64,000 nt of DNA from Chelonoidis abingdonii (lineage: Eukaryota; Chordata; Testudines; Testudinidae). This document shows, piece after piece, positions 34,387 to 45,947 of the stretch. The notes beneath the pieces were generated by a model that was not told the origin of the DNA, did not search any database, and was given only the letters and a program-made list of their open reading frames with translations. The first letter of the stretch is position 1. Every line of letters starts with the position of its first letter. Position numbers and translations under genes: made by a program. The stretch spans positions 146,473,429 to 146,537,428 of the forward strand of contig NC_133772.1 in the NCBI RefSeq assembly GCF_003597395.2. The letters run 5' to 3'.

Positions 34387-34660
34387 GGCCTGGTCTACGC
34401 TAAAAAGTTAGGTCAGTCCAGCTACATTGGTCAGGAGTGTGAAAAATCCGTCCCCTGAGCAACATAGGTAAGCTGCCATAAGCCCTGATGTAGACAATGT
34501 TAGGTCAACAGAAGACTTCTTCCCTCAACCTAGCTACCGCCTCTTGAAGAGGTGGACTATCTATGCCGGTGGGAGAACCCCTCCCATCAGCATAGGTAGT
34601 GTCTATATTTGAAACGCTGCTGCAGCTGTGCACTCTAGTGTTTCAAGTGTAGAGAAGTCT
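34387..34660. mobile_element. Harbinger-type MITE with TTA flanks
   Basis: Starts GGCCTGGTCTACGCTA; the right end is a worn inverse (TTCAAGTGTAGAGAAGTCT). TTA at 34384-34386 and 34661-34663. The interior has GTGAAAAATCC as in 28514-29045. Confidence 0.65.
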
Positions 34661-34663
34661 TTA

Positions 34664-35577
34664 ATTTCAAGGATCAGAGTTAAAGATGTCTGTGCACTCC
34701 TGAAGATCCATCATGGGACAGGCAGCAATAGCCTGACCACCACCCTGAACAAAGAAGAGCAGGGCAACTCCAGAAGACTCAAGGGAGAAGGCCACCAGCT
34801 ATTTAAAAATATTTTTAGAAAATTCCCAAAATTTAGTTGATTCTTCTCCCTTCACTCCAAAACTTGTATATTTGGACTCATTGAACTAAAACAGCATAGG
34901 TTTACAGGAGGAGGGATTAAAAAAACAACACTACATACGCACGATCAACTATCTAAAACACTAGAGAACTGTTGTTCTTGGGGAAAAGAAAAGGAAAAAA
35001 AGGAATGTGTATGGGGTGCAATCAAGATTTTATCAGCATGTGAGCAGGTCACTGTCCCCTCATGGAGAGAAATAGCACTGCAGGAACTCTGGCTCAGTTT
35101 CCCCAACCATATTTCTAGCCTTTTCAGTGGTCCTACATGGCTCAACCCTCCAGCCAGATCACTATACAAGTTAAATCCCCTTCCAGGGTAACAGAGACCA
35201 AAGTCATAGCCTAAAACAAACACCAGATAAAGGAGTCTTTGCCCCAGCTTGACTTAATTCACAGCCTCTGTGGGACTATTCATCCATCTTCCCTCTGGGT
35301 TTAGTGCTTCTGTCTCTTCAGGTAGGATACCTTCTGCTTTGGCTTGGTTTAAGCCCATCAGCAGGTCCCAGGTACACATAGATGTCTATCGGGAAGCTGT
35401 CTGACTCCACTCTGGACTCCCACTCAGCTTCTTTCTGAACAGGAGGGCTATTGCTCTATCTACACTCCTTCCCAGCTAACTAGCCCCTTAACTAAGTGGC
35501 CTCTTCAGTTTTTAGCCCCCTTCTGGCCTACCACCCATTACAGGTCTGGCACATGGCACTGATTAAGCTCATAGCAA
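34664..35577. other. Unassigned sequence
   Basis: No gene or clear repeat. Confidence 0.35.
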
Positions 35578-35672
35578 GACAAGGAAGGTGAGGCAATATC
35601 TTTTATTGGATTAACTGCTGTTGGTAGGTCCAAGCTTTTGAACTACATAGAGTTCTTCAGATCTGTAGAAAG
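35578..35672. repeat. Recurring TCTTTTATTGGAC repeat, copy 2
   Basis: GGTGAGGCAATATCTTTTATTGGA...TGTTGGTAGG and CTTCAGATCTG, as in the copies at 49708 and 56877. Confidence 0.6.
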
Positions 35673-35823
35673 AAATCAGAAACAGGAAAAAAACACCAAC
35701 ACTCCAATAAGCTCATATCACTCCCTTAACCCTTTCCAGGTCAGTCTGGGTTTTGCAAACCCCATCACACAGTACCTGTTTGGGCAGAGCTGCAGAACAT
35801 ACTTGTGACTTTGCTGCTTGCAA

Positions 35824-36096
35824 GGGTATGACTACACTGGCACTTTACAGCGTTGCAACTTTCGCGCTCAGGGGTGTGAAAAAACACCCCCCTGCGTGCT
35901 GCAAGATACAGCGCTGTAAAGCCTCAGTGTAATCAGGGTGGCAGCGCGGCTCCCAGCGCTGCACGCTACACCCGTAGAGGATGTGGTTTACGTGCAGCGC
36001 TGGGAGAGCTCTCTCCCAGCGCTGCTGCTCCGACCACGCTCACACTTCGCAGCGCTGCCGTGGCAGCGCTTTGAAATTTCAAGTGTAGCCATACCC
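35824..36096. mobile_element. Harbinger-like MITE, AGCGCT-rich, full length
   Basis: Starts GGGTATGACTACACT and ends, inverted, GGGTATGGCTACACTTG. Flanks CAA (35821-35823) and TAA (36097-36099). At least six AGCGCT or near copies. A short relative of 3411-4225. Confidence 0.75.
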
Positions 36097-36099
36097 TAA

Positions 36100-36639
36100 G
36101 TTAAACTCCTGTCAATAACACCTTTTTTACTCTAGCATGAGTGTATATTAAACTAATGCATGTACCCAAAATAATTAACTCAGAATGTCCTAGTTTTAAT
36201 TGAGATTGGCATGGTGTCTGCACCTTTTGATAAAAAGCACTGGAGTTCCAATGTAGCAGTTAGGCAAACAGTGTTTATGAATGAATATACCCCTGTAGGT
36301 ATTGTGAGAGAGGCTGATCCAGCACACACTGCAGTCAATGGAAGGACTCCCTTTGTCTTCAGTGGGTGCTGGAGCAGGCTTCAGGCATGGTTCTTTCCCT
36401 GTCCCTCCCCCCATTCTCAGTGGGAAATAATTTGCTATAGCTCTTTGCCAGGTACAGGTTATTTCCCTTTTCACTGGCTCAGCTCTGTTTGCTGACCCAC
36501 TGCAGAGTAGGAGTGAAGGCTTCCCCCAGTCCCCTCTCCACCTCATCTCTGGCCATTTACTCATGGCTGCGGGTAGCAGCAGTTTATGGTGCTCGCTTTT
36601 CCACAACATACCTAGTGCAGAGATCCTGGGTGTGGGTCT
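36100..36639. other. Unassigned sequence
   Basis: Between the MITE and repeat X; no gene seen. Confidence 0.3.
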
Positions 36640-36768
36640 TAATCCATTGCCTGGCTGTGCAAGGTATCACAACCTGGTCCAGTCCAGCTCTCTCTCAATG
36701 GCCACCAGTCTGTTGTGATGAGATCCAACCACTGACTCCCATGTGCTGCTAAAAAGCTCCCTGGGTCA
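36640..36768. repeat. Unclassified repeat X, copy 2, left part
   Basis: Contains AGTCTGTTGTGATGAGATCCAACCACTGA-like sequence matching 23199-23225 and ends near AAGCTCCCTGGGTC where the Harbinger element begins. It resumes at 42063. Confidence 0.6.
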
Positions 36769-36770
36769 TG

Positions 36771-37620
36771 ATGGAGAAGCGAGTGGCGATCACTGTGTGG
36801 AAGCTGGCAGCTCCAGACTGCTACTGATCAGTCGTGAATCAGTTTGGAGTTGGGAAGTCCACCTGCGGGTTGCAGTGATATAAGCGTGCAGCGCCATTAA
36901 TCATGTCCTGCTACGAAGGACTGTGAGTCTGGGCAATGTGAGGGGAAATGGTGAATGGCTTTGTGACAATCAGATTCCCAAACTGTGGCAGAGCAATAGA
37001 TGGCACACACAATCCCATTTTGGCCCCAGATACATCAACAGAAAGGCCTCCTTCTCTATAGTATTTCAGGGGTTGTTTCACTGACATTAATGGGGGACGG
37101 TCAGGGAAAGTGTATGGTGCATGAATCTGCAGGAAAACTGGCTTGTATAGAAAGTTGCAAGCTATGACTTTCTTTCCAGACCAGAAGATTCCAGCTGGAG
37201 ATATGGAAATGCCAGTTGTGATCCTGGGAGACCCAGCTTACCCCTTGATCCCATGGCTCGCAAAGCCTTACTCTAGAAACCTTGACCGCAGCAAGGAGTG
37301 CTTCAGTAACAGGTTCAGCAGGTGCAGAACCACCACTGAATGTGCCTTTGGCAGATTAAAGGGTCACTGGCACTGCCTTTTTGTCAGGTTAGACCTCAAT
37401 GAGGAAAATATTCCCATTGTCTTAGCAGCCTGCCCTGCTCTGCATAACATTTGTGAAGCTAAGGGGGGAAAAGTTTCTGCAAGGGTGGAGCATTAAGGTG
37501 GATCAACAGGCAGCTGCTTCTGAGCAGCCAGATACCAGTTCTGTTAGAGGGGCTCAACAGGGGGCTAGGAATCAGGGAGGCTTTGAAGCAACATTTTGAC
37601 AATGAGCCCCAGTAACATGT
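36771..37620 (+). pseudogene. PIF/Harbinger transposase (DDE_Tnp_4-type) pseudogene
   Basis: The protein would cut and rejoin the transposon in the nucleus using a DDE catalytic triad. Reading in frames, the sequence shows EKRVAITVWKLAAPDCY (from about 36774), FPNCGRAIDGTHNPILAP, GLYRKLQAMTFFPDQKIPAG, ILGDPAYPLIPWLAKPYS and TTECAFGRLKGHWHCLF. The acidic residues are still present: D at 36999-37001, D at 37230-37232 and E at 37338-37340. There are stop codons, at least one internal deletion between the first D and GLYRK, and no N-terminal part. The longest open piece is 37143-37496. Codons after LHNICEAKGG are degenerate. Inactive; cannot have moved itself in this form. Confidence 0.9.
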
Positions 37621-38219
37621 CTTTCTGTAATCCATTGAGCCAAGCATTGTTTTCTAGCACCGTTGAATGACCCTTGTGATATGATTGCTGTGTGAGAATT
37701 AATTGTAGTCTGCAAATGTATTGATTGCCACTGTGTATGAATTTCAGCAGCAACCATGATGTCAAGGACATAAAGATTCTTTTTTTCCCCTAAGTAAATT
37801 TTTATTAAAACAGGTTTATAAACATTACTATTTCCTACAAGAGACATATCCATGAATAGCACTTTTTGAAATGACTCTCACAACCAGATGTATGTCCAGC
37901 TGTCATTGGGAAACATGTCCCGAGGGGTTGAGTGCATGAGGTATTGTGACAGCCTGGGAACACGTGAGGAATGTGTGGGGGAAATTTGGGGAGGGAATGA
38001 AAGGTAGTTCTATGTGGGCTGCAGGGGGAGGCAAACATAGATGTGTTCTGCCTGCAGCACAATCAGGGACCTCAGCATGTCAGTTTGGTCCTCAAGCAGC
38101 TGTATCATCCACTCCTGCCCCTGTTTCCCCTCCTGGCTATCCATTTTCAGTTTTTCATTGAATATCTGCCTCCATGCTCTCTCCTCACAATCAGCTTCAG
38201 CAGATGATTGCAGCATCTC

Positions 38220-39322
38220 TGTGCCATTCTATACCTTAGGGGAGCATACTGTAACCTCCATATTCCTCATTTTCATATAATCGTGATCTTGCATATAAAG
38301 CGTGCCTTGTAAGGTATCACAGGAAAGGTTATGACCTGCTGAAAGTCATTTCTCTACCCCGTATGTGTATCATTAATGCATATGAAGTTATGAGAGTTGT
38401 GTGGTATGGTGGTCACTAAAGCATGCTGTAAGCTGGGGAATCAGCCAGATATTAGCTCCCTACAGGCAACAGCAAGGAAAGTAATCAACACCTGGGTGGG
38501 GTGTCAAACAACCCATCAACAGCCATTATCGGGCAAGGGAGCTACAATGCAATGACTCACCTGCATGAGGCCACACCAGGGGAATTGCTCAACCTTGCCT
38601 GGAGAGACTTCCAGGCATGCCTTATACTTGTACTCACATGGACTGAAAGTATAAAACAGACAGAGTGGACACATACTAGGCCCTTCTCCTGCCTGCACCT
38701 ATGCTGCAAGCAACCAAGATGCTGAGCAGAAGACAAGACTCCAACACAGAAGATTGGCCCAGGTTTAAAGAACAAACCTGTATATTAAGGACTGGAATAT
38801 CCAGTGGGGTGAGAAAAACTGCTTAATCTAGTGGCTGCCCAGTCTAATAGGATTGAAATTTAGACTACGTGCTTATATTTTCTTTTAGCACTCACTCTGA
38901 TTTGTTATGCCGTGTCTTATAATCACTTAAAAATCTATCTTTATAGTTTAAATCTGTTTATTTATTCTGCCTGAAGCAGTGCATTTGGTCTGAAGCATGT
39001 CAGAGATCCCCCTTGGGATAACAGGCCTGGTACATATCAATTTCTTTGTTATATTGATGAACTCATGAGTTTGCAGCGTCCAGCGATCATAACTGGACAC
39101 TGCAAGATGGAGGTTCGTAGGGTTTTGTCTGAGCCCAGAGATATTGGCTAGTGTCATTTGGTTGCACAATCCAAGGAGCAGCTTACATGCCAGAGGCTGT
39201 GTGTGAACAGCCCAGGAGTTGGAGTTCTCACAGCACAGCAGGGTAAGGCTGGCTCCCAGAGTCAAGGATTGGAGTGACCTAGCAGATCATCGATCCAGAT
39301 AACACCAGAGGGGAACATCACA
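38220..39322 (+). repeat. Solo LTR inserted in the Harbinger Myb-like gene
   Basis: Begins TGTGCCATTC and ends GGGGAACATCACA. Flanks ATCTC (38215-38219) and ACCTC (39323-39327) are a 5-bp duplication with one change. The minus-strand Myb-like frame reads up to each edge, so the LTR landed in pre-existing Harbinger sequence. It shares its start with 46170 (TGTGGCATTCTGTACCTC) and internal GCCTTGTAAGGTATCA. Confidence 0.8.
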
Positions 39323-39689
39323 ACCTCCCTAAACAGGTCTTTCTTACTCCTGGTTTGTCTCCTTATCAGACAGAGCCAATGTGCAGGAGGAGACCCTCAA
39401 GGGCACATCTGCAGAAGCTAGAGAAACAATAGAGAGTGCACTCACAGCCTTGATTCATATATATTATGCACATCACTTTCTCATTTTCCCTTTGCAGACA
39501 CACAGCATGATGAGAGACTTAAGCATGGTGATTTTCACCCGGGGGAAGGGGCAAGATGGGACAAATGGTGGGGTGGTTTCCACGGAGGATCACTACAAAT
39601 GCCTATGGACACTATTCTGAATACTGGGACTGTTTTCCACAGGCAGCAGTGATAGAAGCTGATATCTTACACCTGAGGGTAAGCGAGAA

Positions 39690-40822
39690 TGCAAGGGTGC
39701 AGCTCCTGCATGATGATTTTAGTGAAGCTTTTGATACTGTCTCGCATGACCTTTTCATAAACAAACTAGGGAAATGCAACCTAGATGAAGCAACTATAAG
39801 GTGGGTGCAAAACTGGCAGGAAAACCATTCCCCCAGAGTAGTTATCAGTGGTTCACAGTCAAGCTGGAAGGGCATAACAAGTGGAGCCCCGCAGGGATCA
39901 GTTCTGGGACCAGTTGTGTTCAACATCTTCATCAAGTATTTAGATAATGATAGAGAGGATACTTATGAAGTTTGTGGATGATACCAAGCTGGAAGGGGTT
40001 GCAAGTGCTTTGGAGGACAGGATTAAAAGCCAAAATGATCTGGACAAACTGAAGAAATGGTCTGAAGTAAATAGGATGAAATTCAATAAGAACAAATGCA
40101 AAGTACTTCATTTAGGAAAGAACAAATCAGTTGCACACGTACAAAATGAGAAATGACTGCCTAGGAAGGAGAACTGCAGAAAGTGATCTGGGGGTCATAG
40201 CGGACCACAAGTTAAGTATGAGTTAGCAGTGTAACACTGTTGCAAAAAAAGCAAACATCATCCTGGGATGTATTAGCAGGAGTGTTGTAAACAAGACATG
40301 AGAAGTAATTCTTCCACTATACTCCGGACTGACTAGGCCTCAACTGGAGTATTGTGACCAGTTCTGGGTGCCACATTTCAGGAAGGATGTGGACAAATTG
40401 GAGAAAGTCCAGAGAAAAGCAACAAAAATGATTAAAGGTCTAGAAAACATGACCCATGAGGGAAGATTGAAAAAACTGGAGTGGTTTAGTCTGAAAAAGA
40501 AGACTGAGAGGGGACATGATAACAGTTTAAGTACATATAAGTTTGTTATAAGGAGGAGGGATAGGACAAGAAGCAATGGGCTTAAATTGCAGAAAAGGAG
40601 GTTTAGGTTGGACATTAGGAATCACACTGGCAGTTAGGAAGTTTTTTAAGTACTGAAATAAATTGCCTAGGGAGATTCTTAAAATCTCCAGTGATGGAGA
40701 TTTCACAGAAGGTAAGACAAACACCTGTCAGGAATGGTCTAGATAATACTTAGTCCTGCCATGAGTGTAGGGGACTGAACTAGATGACCTCTGGAGGTCC
40801 CTTTCAGTCCTATAGTTCTATG
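39690..40822 (+). mobile_element. CR1 LINE, 5'-truncated, with RT pseudogene
   Basis: Encodes the C-terminal half of a CR1 reverse transcriptase, which copies its own RNA at nicked target DNA. Visible motifs: DFSEAFDTVSHDL (about 39715), SGAPQGSVLGPVVFNIF (about 39880), the catalytic FVDD at 39971-39982, RMKFNKNKCKVLHLGK (about 40075), and the C-terminal RKATKMIKG and RTRSNGLKLQKRRFRLDI. There is a frameshift just before FVDD, stop codons near 40155 and 40230, and further breaks near the end. The 3' UTR ends AGTTCTATG at 40822, typical of CR1. 5' truncation is normal for the family. Dead copy. Confidence 0.92.
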
Positions 40823-42062
40823 TGGCTTCAGACTGAGTTCATATGCTGTTTGCCAGAAGTAATTGCTGATTGGCACAGCAAAGTTTCCTACCATGGGAAG
40901 AAACAATGCATGACCTCCCAAGGAACCTGTGGCAGAGGATTGCAGAATACCTTCAGGAAAATTCCCTAGAGATCTCTATGGAGGAGTCCCAGGACATTAA
41001 CAAACTTTTCTGCTGCACTTCTTCTGCACAGGGGAACTAGCAGCAGATGGAAACAGTGCTCGTGTTGGTTATTTTTATCCCTTTTCTCCCCCCCTTTTTT
41101 TTTAAAAAAAAAATAAAGAAAAAGCAGTGTCATGTCCTCCTGCAGTATCAAAGCACAATGAGTACTCCCCCTCTCCTGCATCAAGAGCACCAGAGCTGGA
41201 GTGCTTGGACTGTTTAGACCCACTCTGGAGTTGAAAAGAGGTGCTGGCTCGCCACACCACCAGATGACCCTCTTGCCTGTCCCTCATCCTCCTCAGAGTC
41301 CATTTTCTTGTCCACCACTTTGTCCTCGGTGTTCACGCTGCTGAAGTATCCATGGAGGTCTTGGTGGTGGAGGTGGGGTCACCACCAAGGATGGTGTGCA
41401 GCTCCTTGTAGAAGTGGCATGTCTTTGGCCCCACACCAGAGCAACAGTTGGCCTCCCTTGCTTTCTGGTGTGCCTGCCTCAGCTCCCTGATCTTAGCATG
41501 GCACTGCTGCATGTCCCTTTTGTGCCCCTTCTCCTCCATGCCATGAGCAATCTACCCTTAGGTATTAAAGTTCCTATGGCTGGAGCAGAGCTGTGCCTAC
41601 AGACTCCTCTCCCCACAGACCCAGTAGATCCAACAATTTCAGTGTATTCCAGGTGGGAGTGTATTTGCTGCAGGAAGCCAGCATGGTCAGCTGGGAAGAT
41701 GCAATGTGAGTTGTCCATGCTGAGCAAACAGGAAGAGGAATTTCAAAAGTTCCTGGGGCTTTAAAGAGGGAGGGGTGTATGCCTGTGTACATAGCTGCAG
41801 GGCATCAGAGTGGTCATGGTGAGTATTGTGGGATCTCTCCTGGAGACCACTTACTGCACCATAAGCAACACTCTGTCTACACAGACAGTGCATCGCTCCA
41901 ACTTTGTCCCAAAATGCTCTATATCTAGTCAAGGTGGTTTTATTATGTCAGCATAGCAGAAGGGTTAAATCAGCAGGAGGAGCAGTGCAGTGCATACACT
42001 TTTGTTTGACTTGTCAACAAAAAGCTGCTTTTTGTTGATAAAACTGTAGTGTAGACATGGCC

Positions 42063-42475
42063 TTAGAAAACACTACCTTTTAAAACAGACTGTCACTCTT
42101 TGAGCAGGGGAGAAACTACAGCTCACTCAGCCATGTGCTTAGCCTGGGGAAGATGAGGAATTCCAACTGCCTCCCTTATCCCCAGACACGTTTCTGAGTA
42201 CAGATTCCATTCAAAGTCAATGGCCCTGCTGGTGGTAACCCCATTGTTTCACCAGGGGAAAGCCATTCAGTGCAGATAGCTGGGTCACAGTTTTCCAGAC
42301 AGTTTCTTCTGACACTACATGTCAGGTTCTTGCTATAAAACAGATGAATTAATCCACAGTGATGGTTACAATTATAACTAGTGTTCATAAAATCCAAATG
42401 GAATTCATACCTGGACACAGACATGAACCCAAACTGTCACATCTTTCCCCCATCGAAGATGAGCTGAGCCAGGGT
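42063..42475. repeat. Unclassified repeat X, copy 2, right part
   Basis: Aligns with 23703-23738 joined to 24974-25310. It lacks the solo LTR and so is its empty-site paralogue. Confidence 0.8.
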
Positions 42476-43257
42476 GGTCTACAAGCAGCCTAAAGGTGTG
42501 ATACTTCTCATTAGAGAACACCAGCTACCACACTGATATGCCCTTTTACATGAATCACTTCCCTATCATAATCCTGGCATGTCAAACTGCCAAAATGGAG
42601 TCTGGCATCAGACTCTCTCTCTACCTGAGAAACATGCTTTTCCAGGTCTTACTAAATATCTGTTTATTACATCCATACACATCAAGGCAAATTTCACCAT
42701 CCCAGATATTCACACAGTTAAATACCCTGTGGCGTTGGGTAGCGTATCTCTAAGTTGTTTAGCTTGTCAGACAAAGTCTGGGGGAGGGGTGCTGCAGAAG
42801 CCCATGTTTTGTTATAAAGAGGTATGTGAGGAACTGCATCACTACACTACATGGTACCAGGGGTAAATACAATTTAAGAAAACAAACTGAGTGGAAGAAT
42901 GGAGAAGTTAAAAGCTCCACCAGACCTGAAACTCTAGAAATATGGAAGACAAATGGAAGATATTTAAACTGCACTTTACTTTCTATCTGCAAGCACTGGA
43001 TGCCAGCAAAAAGACAGACAATCAGGAAGTAGCCTTAATTTTGACAACAGTAGGTTCTGATGCATTTAACAGCTTTCAGTTAAATCAGGAATAGGAAGCT
43101 ACCTATGAAAACTGTACTGGATTAACTTTAGAGTTGTGATGATTTGAGGGTTCTTTCTCTACCACTTTTGAATTGTGGATTTAATGAAATTATATAATGA
43201 AATTACTGTGTAATGGAGAGTCGTATGTATGTAGATCACACCATGAGTTAGCAGGAT
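42476..43257. other. Unassigned sequence
   Basis: No gene or repeat could be named. Confidence 0.35.
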
Positions 43258-43889
43258 TGTCAGAGACAATGGTGAGCAATCTAGTCAAGGTGAAACACTT
43301 TGGGACAACAGGTTTGCTCTAGGTGGGAGAAGACGTTGAGGCCACTAAGTGTCACTAAGCATTATTCTAAGTAATTTTAAAAGGTAAAGGCTATAAAAAT
43401 ATGGAGTTTTCCCTTAGGCCTCTCATGAGCAAAAGTCCGTCCATGTTAAACTCTAATTAACCTAGCAGGCCCATAAAACAAAAGGCCAGGTGTCTGGAGC
43501 CTTATCAGTTGCAAGGTCGCTCAAACTGGTATAAAACAGAAATAATGAAGCGTGCATACTTCTGCCACAAGGAAGTAAAATAAAACACCTCTGAACAGAA
43601 CAAGATAGTAGTTCAAAGAAGTAGGCCTAATGAACTAGACATGTAATTGCCAAATTTGAGTTTAACAGTTTAATAACGCTAATTAATGTTACTACTAAGG
43701 AGGGGAAAGGGGAGGGTGGAAAGGGATGGCTTAGCTAGAGGTAAAGTATAAAAAAAGGTAACCTGCTTGTATTAACTCGTGCTGGATTTTAGGCAGGTCA
43801 AGTCTCCCAGCACCACTTTGAAATCTCAAATAAATCCTTGCTGATTTCTCCCACTCGGAGTGTTTATTGGAGCTGAAGCACTCCGGACA
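43258..43889 (+). repeat. Retroviral-type LTR
   Basis: TATA-like GTATAAAAAAAGG (43746-43758), polyadenylation signal AATAAA (43829-43834) and a short U5 ending CTCCGGACA. The spacing of about 80 bases between TATA and polyA signal fits a U3-R-U5 layout. The start TGTCAGAG is a guess from the matching GACA end. No target duplication found. A gypsy-like remnant lies to the right, but linkage is not shown. Confidence 0.5.
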
Positions 43890-44690
43890 TGGGCTACCAC
43901 TGTTTGCCTCAGCAGTCTATCTGCCCGCAACAAAGATGCTTCCTCTGCTTGTCTGAAGGGAGTGGAGAGTTGGGAGTAATGGAAAGTTACCAGGAGATGA
44001 ACAAAAGAGACCAGAAAGGGTTTACAATAAAGGAACACAGGAACAGGGGGGCAGAAAGACAATGCATGGAGGAGGAAGAAGCAAGGTCACAGAAACAGGG
44101 ATGAGACTTCATGACAGAGAGAGCCCAACTAGCGTGCAAACAAACAGCCTGCATGAGGTGAGAACAGCTTGCTTGCCTGCCTTTCTAGACCCAGATGGTT
44201 CCCCAAGGACTCAGAAGAGAAGGGGAGTCAAAGCAAGGGACAATGCAGTTTCAGATGTTTATTGTTTTGTGTGGTCGCTACTCTCCTGTGCATAACATGA
44301 TTAAAGATAAAAGCATAAAGGTATTAAACTGGGCAAAGTGTGTATGATATCTGCTTTACAACTAGTGTGTCCCCCTGAAGGAGTTAAACTGTAAGTCTTT
44401 GGAGTGGAATTCTGGGGGGATGGGTGTATTTTAGGAGCATGACAAGTCCCTGCTGTGCCCAGAGGTGTTAGGCAGCTGGACAGCAGGTTCCAACACTCAG
44501 ACTGATGTCAGATAGGTCTGCACCCTGAAAGTGTGGTAGGGAACCTGAGACTGGGACAGTGGCTGGACTTTGTTCAGGATCCAGGAGCTTGAAACACCCT
44601 GGAGAGTTAGAGCACAGAGGCTTGCATTACCCTAACAGCAGTTCTAGCAAAAGGCCAGGAGAAGTGCTCCTAGGGTCTCTGATAGGAGTA
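43890..44690. other. Unassigned sequence after the LTR
   Basis: It could be leader sequence of the LTR element. Frames are short and give no recognisable domain. Confidence 0.3.
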
Positions 44691-44699
44691 CAAGGGAAA

Positions 44700-45490
44700 G
44701 TAAAAAATAATTTGTGACTGATTTAATACTGAAGAGCCAATCTTACCACTTTGGGAGAACTAGTTGAGCCCCTAATAAAAGATCAGATTGTGACTGAAAT
44801 CTAGAACACCACTCAGCTAGAGACTACAGAAGACCCAGAATTTGCCAAGCAAGAGAACTCAGCTAGTCCAGAATGAAGCTCATGGAGGGTGTACAGTGCC
44901 CTGGTGCTGTAAACATAATAGAGAATCCAAAATACAAGAATACCAGAAGCAGAAAGGAATGGATCTGAAAGCCAGATTTAATCAAGGAGCTAAAAACCAG
45001 ATTTAATTAAGAACAGCTCATGGAGCTGCATATGCTGTGACAATCAGCACAAGTCAGGATAGTGCCTGGTTTATGGGAAGAAATGTAATGGATTACCTGA
45101 CTTTACAAGAGATTGCAAGCTCCAGCAGAGTATGCAGTGTGGACAAAAAGCATAACAGCACTAGCTCATGTGAATTTTTCATAGAGGCAATGGACACTGT
45201 TAGCAGATGAATGGACTGTCAACCTGAAAATAAATGGAACATTTATTAATTTGAATTTGGACTGTAGTGCAAGAGCCAGTGTGTTGTCAGAAATTAAAAG
45301 AAAAGCCACAGGTAGTGAATGGTAAATAGGTAAAACCCAGGGCTTCCAGAGGCAAGCTTATCCCACTGAAGGATTAAAGCTGAAAGAGCCCAACCACCAC
45401 ACAATTCATGCTTCTATGAAAGTTCTACTCACCCAAAAGAAGAGACTCAAAGTGGACCTGGAAGGCTCATTGCTCTGTGAGCCAGAGAGA
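44700..45490 (+). pseudogene. Ty3/gypsy-type gag-protease remnant
   Basis: Broken frames show ELVEPLIKDQIVTEI (from 44759), like the C-terminal part of gypsy-type Gag, then a degraded knuckle region, then WTVNLKINGTFINLNLD (from about 45209), like the start of a retropepsin. The aspartic protease triad, normally DTG or DSG, reads DCS at 45260-45268. Stop codons interrupt each part. In intact elements Gag builds the particle and the protease matures it; neither is possible here. Family level is inferred from motif style. Confidence 0.55.
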
Positions 45491-45669
45491 GAGAAGAAGA
45501 ACCTATAGTTGAGACAGCTGGTCATTATAGAAATAAAAAATTGAACCCTTCACTTGCATATAGAGTCAAAAGAATAAAATATGTATATAAAAAAGGAAAC
45601 ATTTCCCACTACCTACAAGAGGGGACATTTTGGGGGATATGGCTGATGCCAAGTATTTTTCTACACTAA
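45491..45669. other. Unassigned sequence
   Basis: Short spacer without recognisable content. Confidence 0.3.
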
Positions 45670-45947
45670 GGCCTTGTTTCCACTAGACAGTTTTGTCAAC
45701 AAAAAATCAGTTTTGGTTAATAAAACAGTGGAGATGGACACACTGCAGTGCTCCTCCCACCAATGTAAGTGCCCTGCTATGCCAACATAATAAAACGACA
45801 AGCACCATAGAGTTTTTAGCGACACAGTTAGAGCAACAGAGTCAGTGTAGAGACCTTCTTTTGGTTATGCCCAGGTGGTGTCCCACAATGCCCATCATGA
45901 CTGCTGTAGTCACCAGATTGAACTCTGCGGCCCTGAAGGTACCTAGG
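45670..45947. mobile_element. Harbinger terminal fragment, same family as 42062
   Basis: Starts GGCCTTGTTTCCACTAGACAG after TAA and follows the inverse of 41790-42062: shared GTTTTGTCAACAAAAA, TGCTATGCCAACATAATAAAAC and CCACAATGCCCATCATGA. It is cut by the hAT at 45948. Confidence 0.75.

Larger units (their letters stand above)
37990..41740 (-). pseudogene. Harbinger Myb/SANT-like DNA-binding protein pseudogene, split by LTR and CR1
   Basis: In Harbinger elements the second gene encodes a Myb/SANT-like protein that binds the transposon ends and helps the transposase. Minus-strand pieces in order: TWNTLKLLDLLGLWGEESV (about 41657-41598), a frame break, then KRDMQQCHAKIRELRQAHQ and CHFYKELHTILGGDP (41539-41333), an acidic/serine linker, then IRRQTRSKKDLFREV ending at the LTR edge (39323). 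It resumes beyond the LTR with LQSSAEADCEERAWRQIF and LLEDQTDMLRSLIVLQ (38216-38010). Trihelix-type tryptophans and spacing are partly kept. The gene has several frameshifts, and 2.2 kb of foreign elements interrupt it. No start could be fixed. Confidence 0.8.
36769..42062. mobile_element. PIF/Harbinger transposon, left end lost, two convergent pseudogenes
   Basis: Contains a transposase remnant (+) and a Myb/SANT-like remnant (-) facing each other, the two-gene plan of animal Harbinger elements. The right terminus on the minus strand is GGCCATGTCTACACTACAG, followed by TTA (42063-42065). The left terminus is missing: the element starts within transposase sequence against repeat X. A solo LTR (38220-39322) and a CR1 (about 39690-40822) are inserted into it, so about 3 kb is Harbinger DNA. 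Confidence 0.8.
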
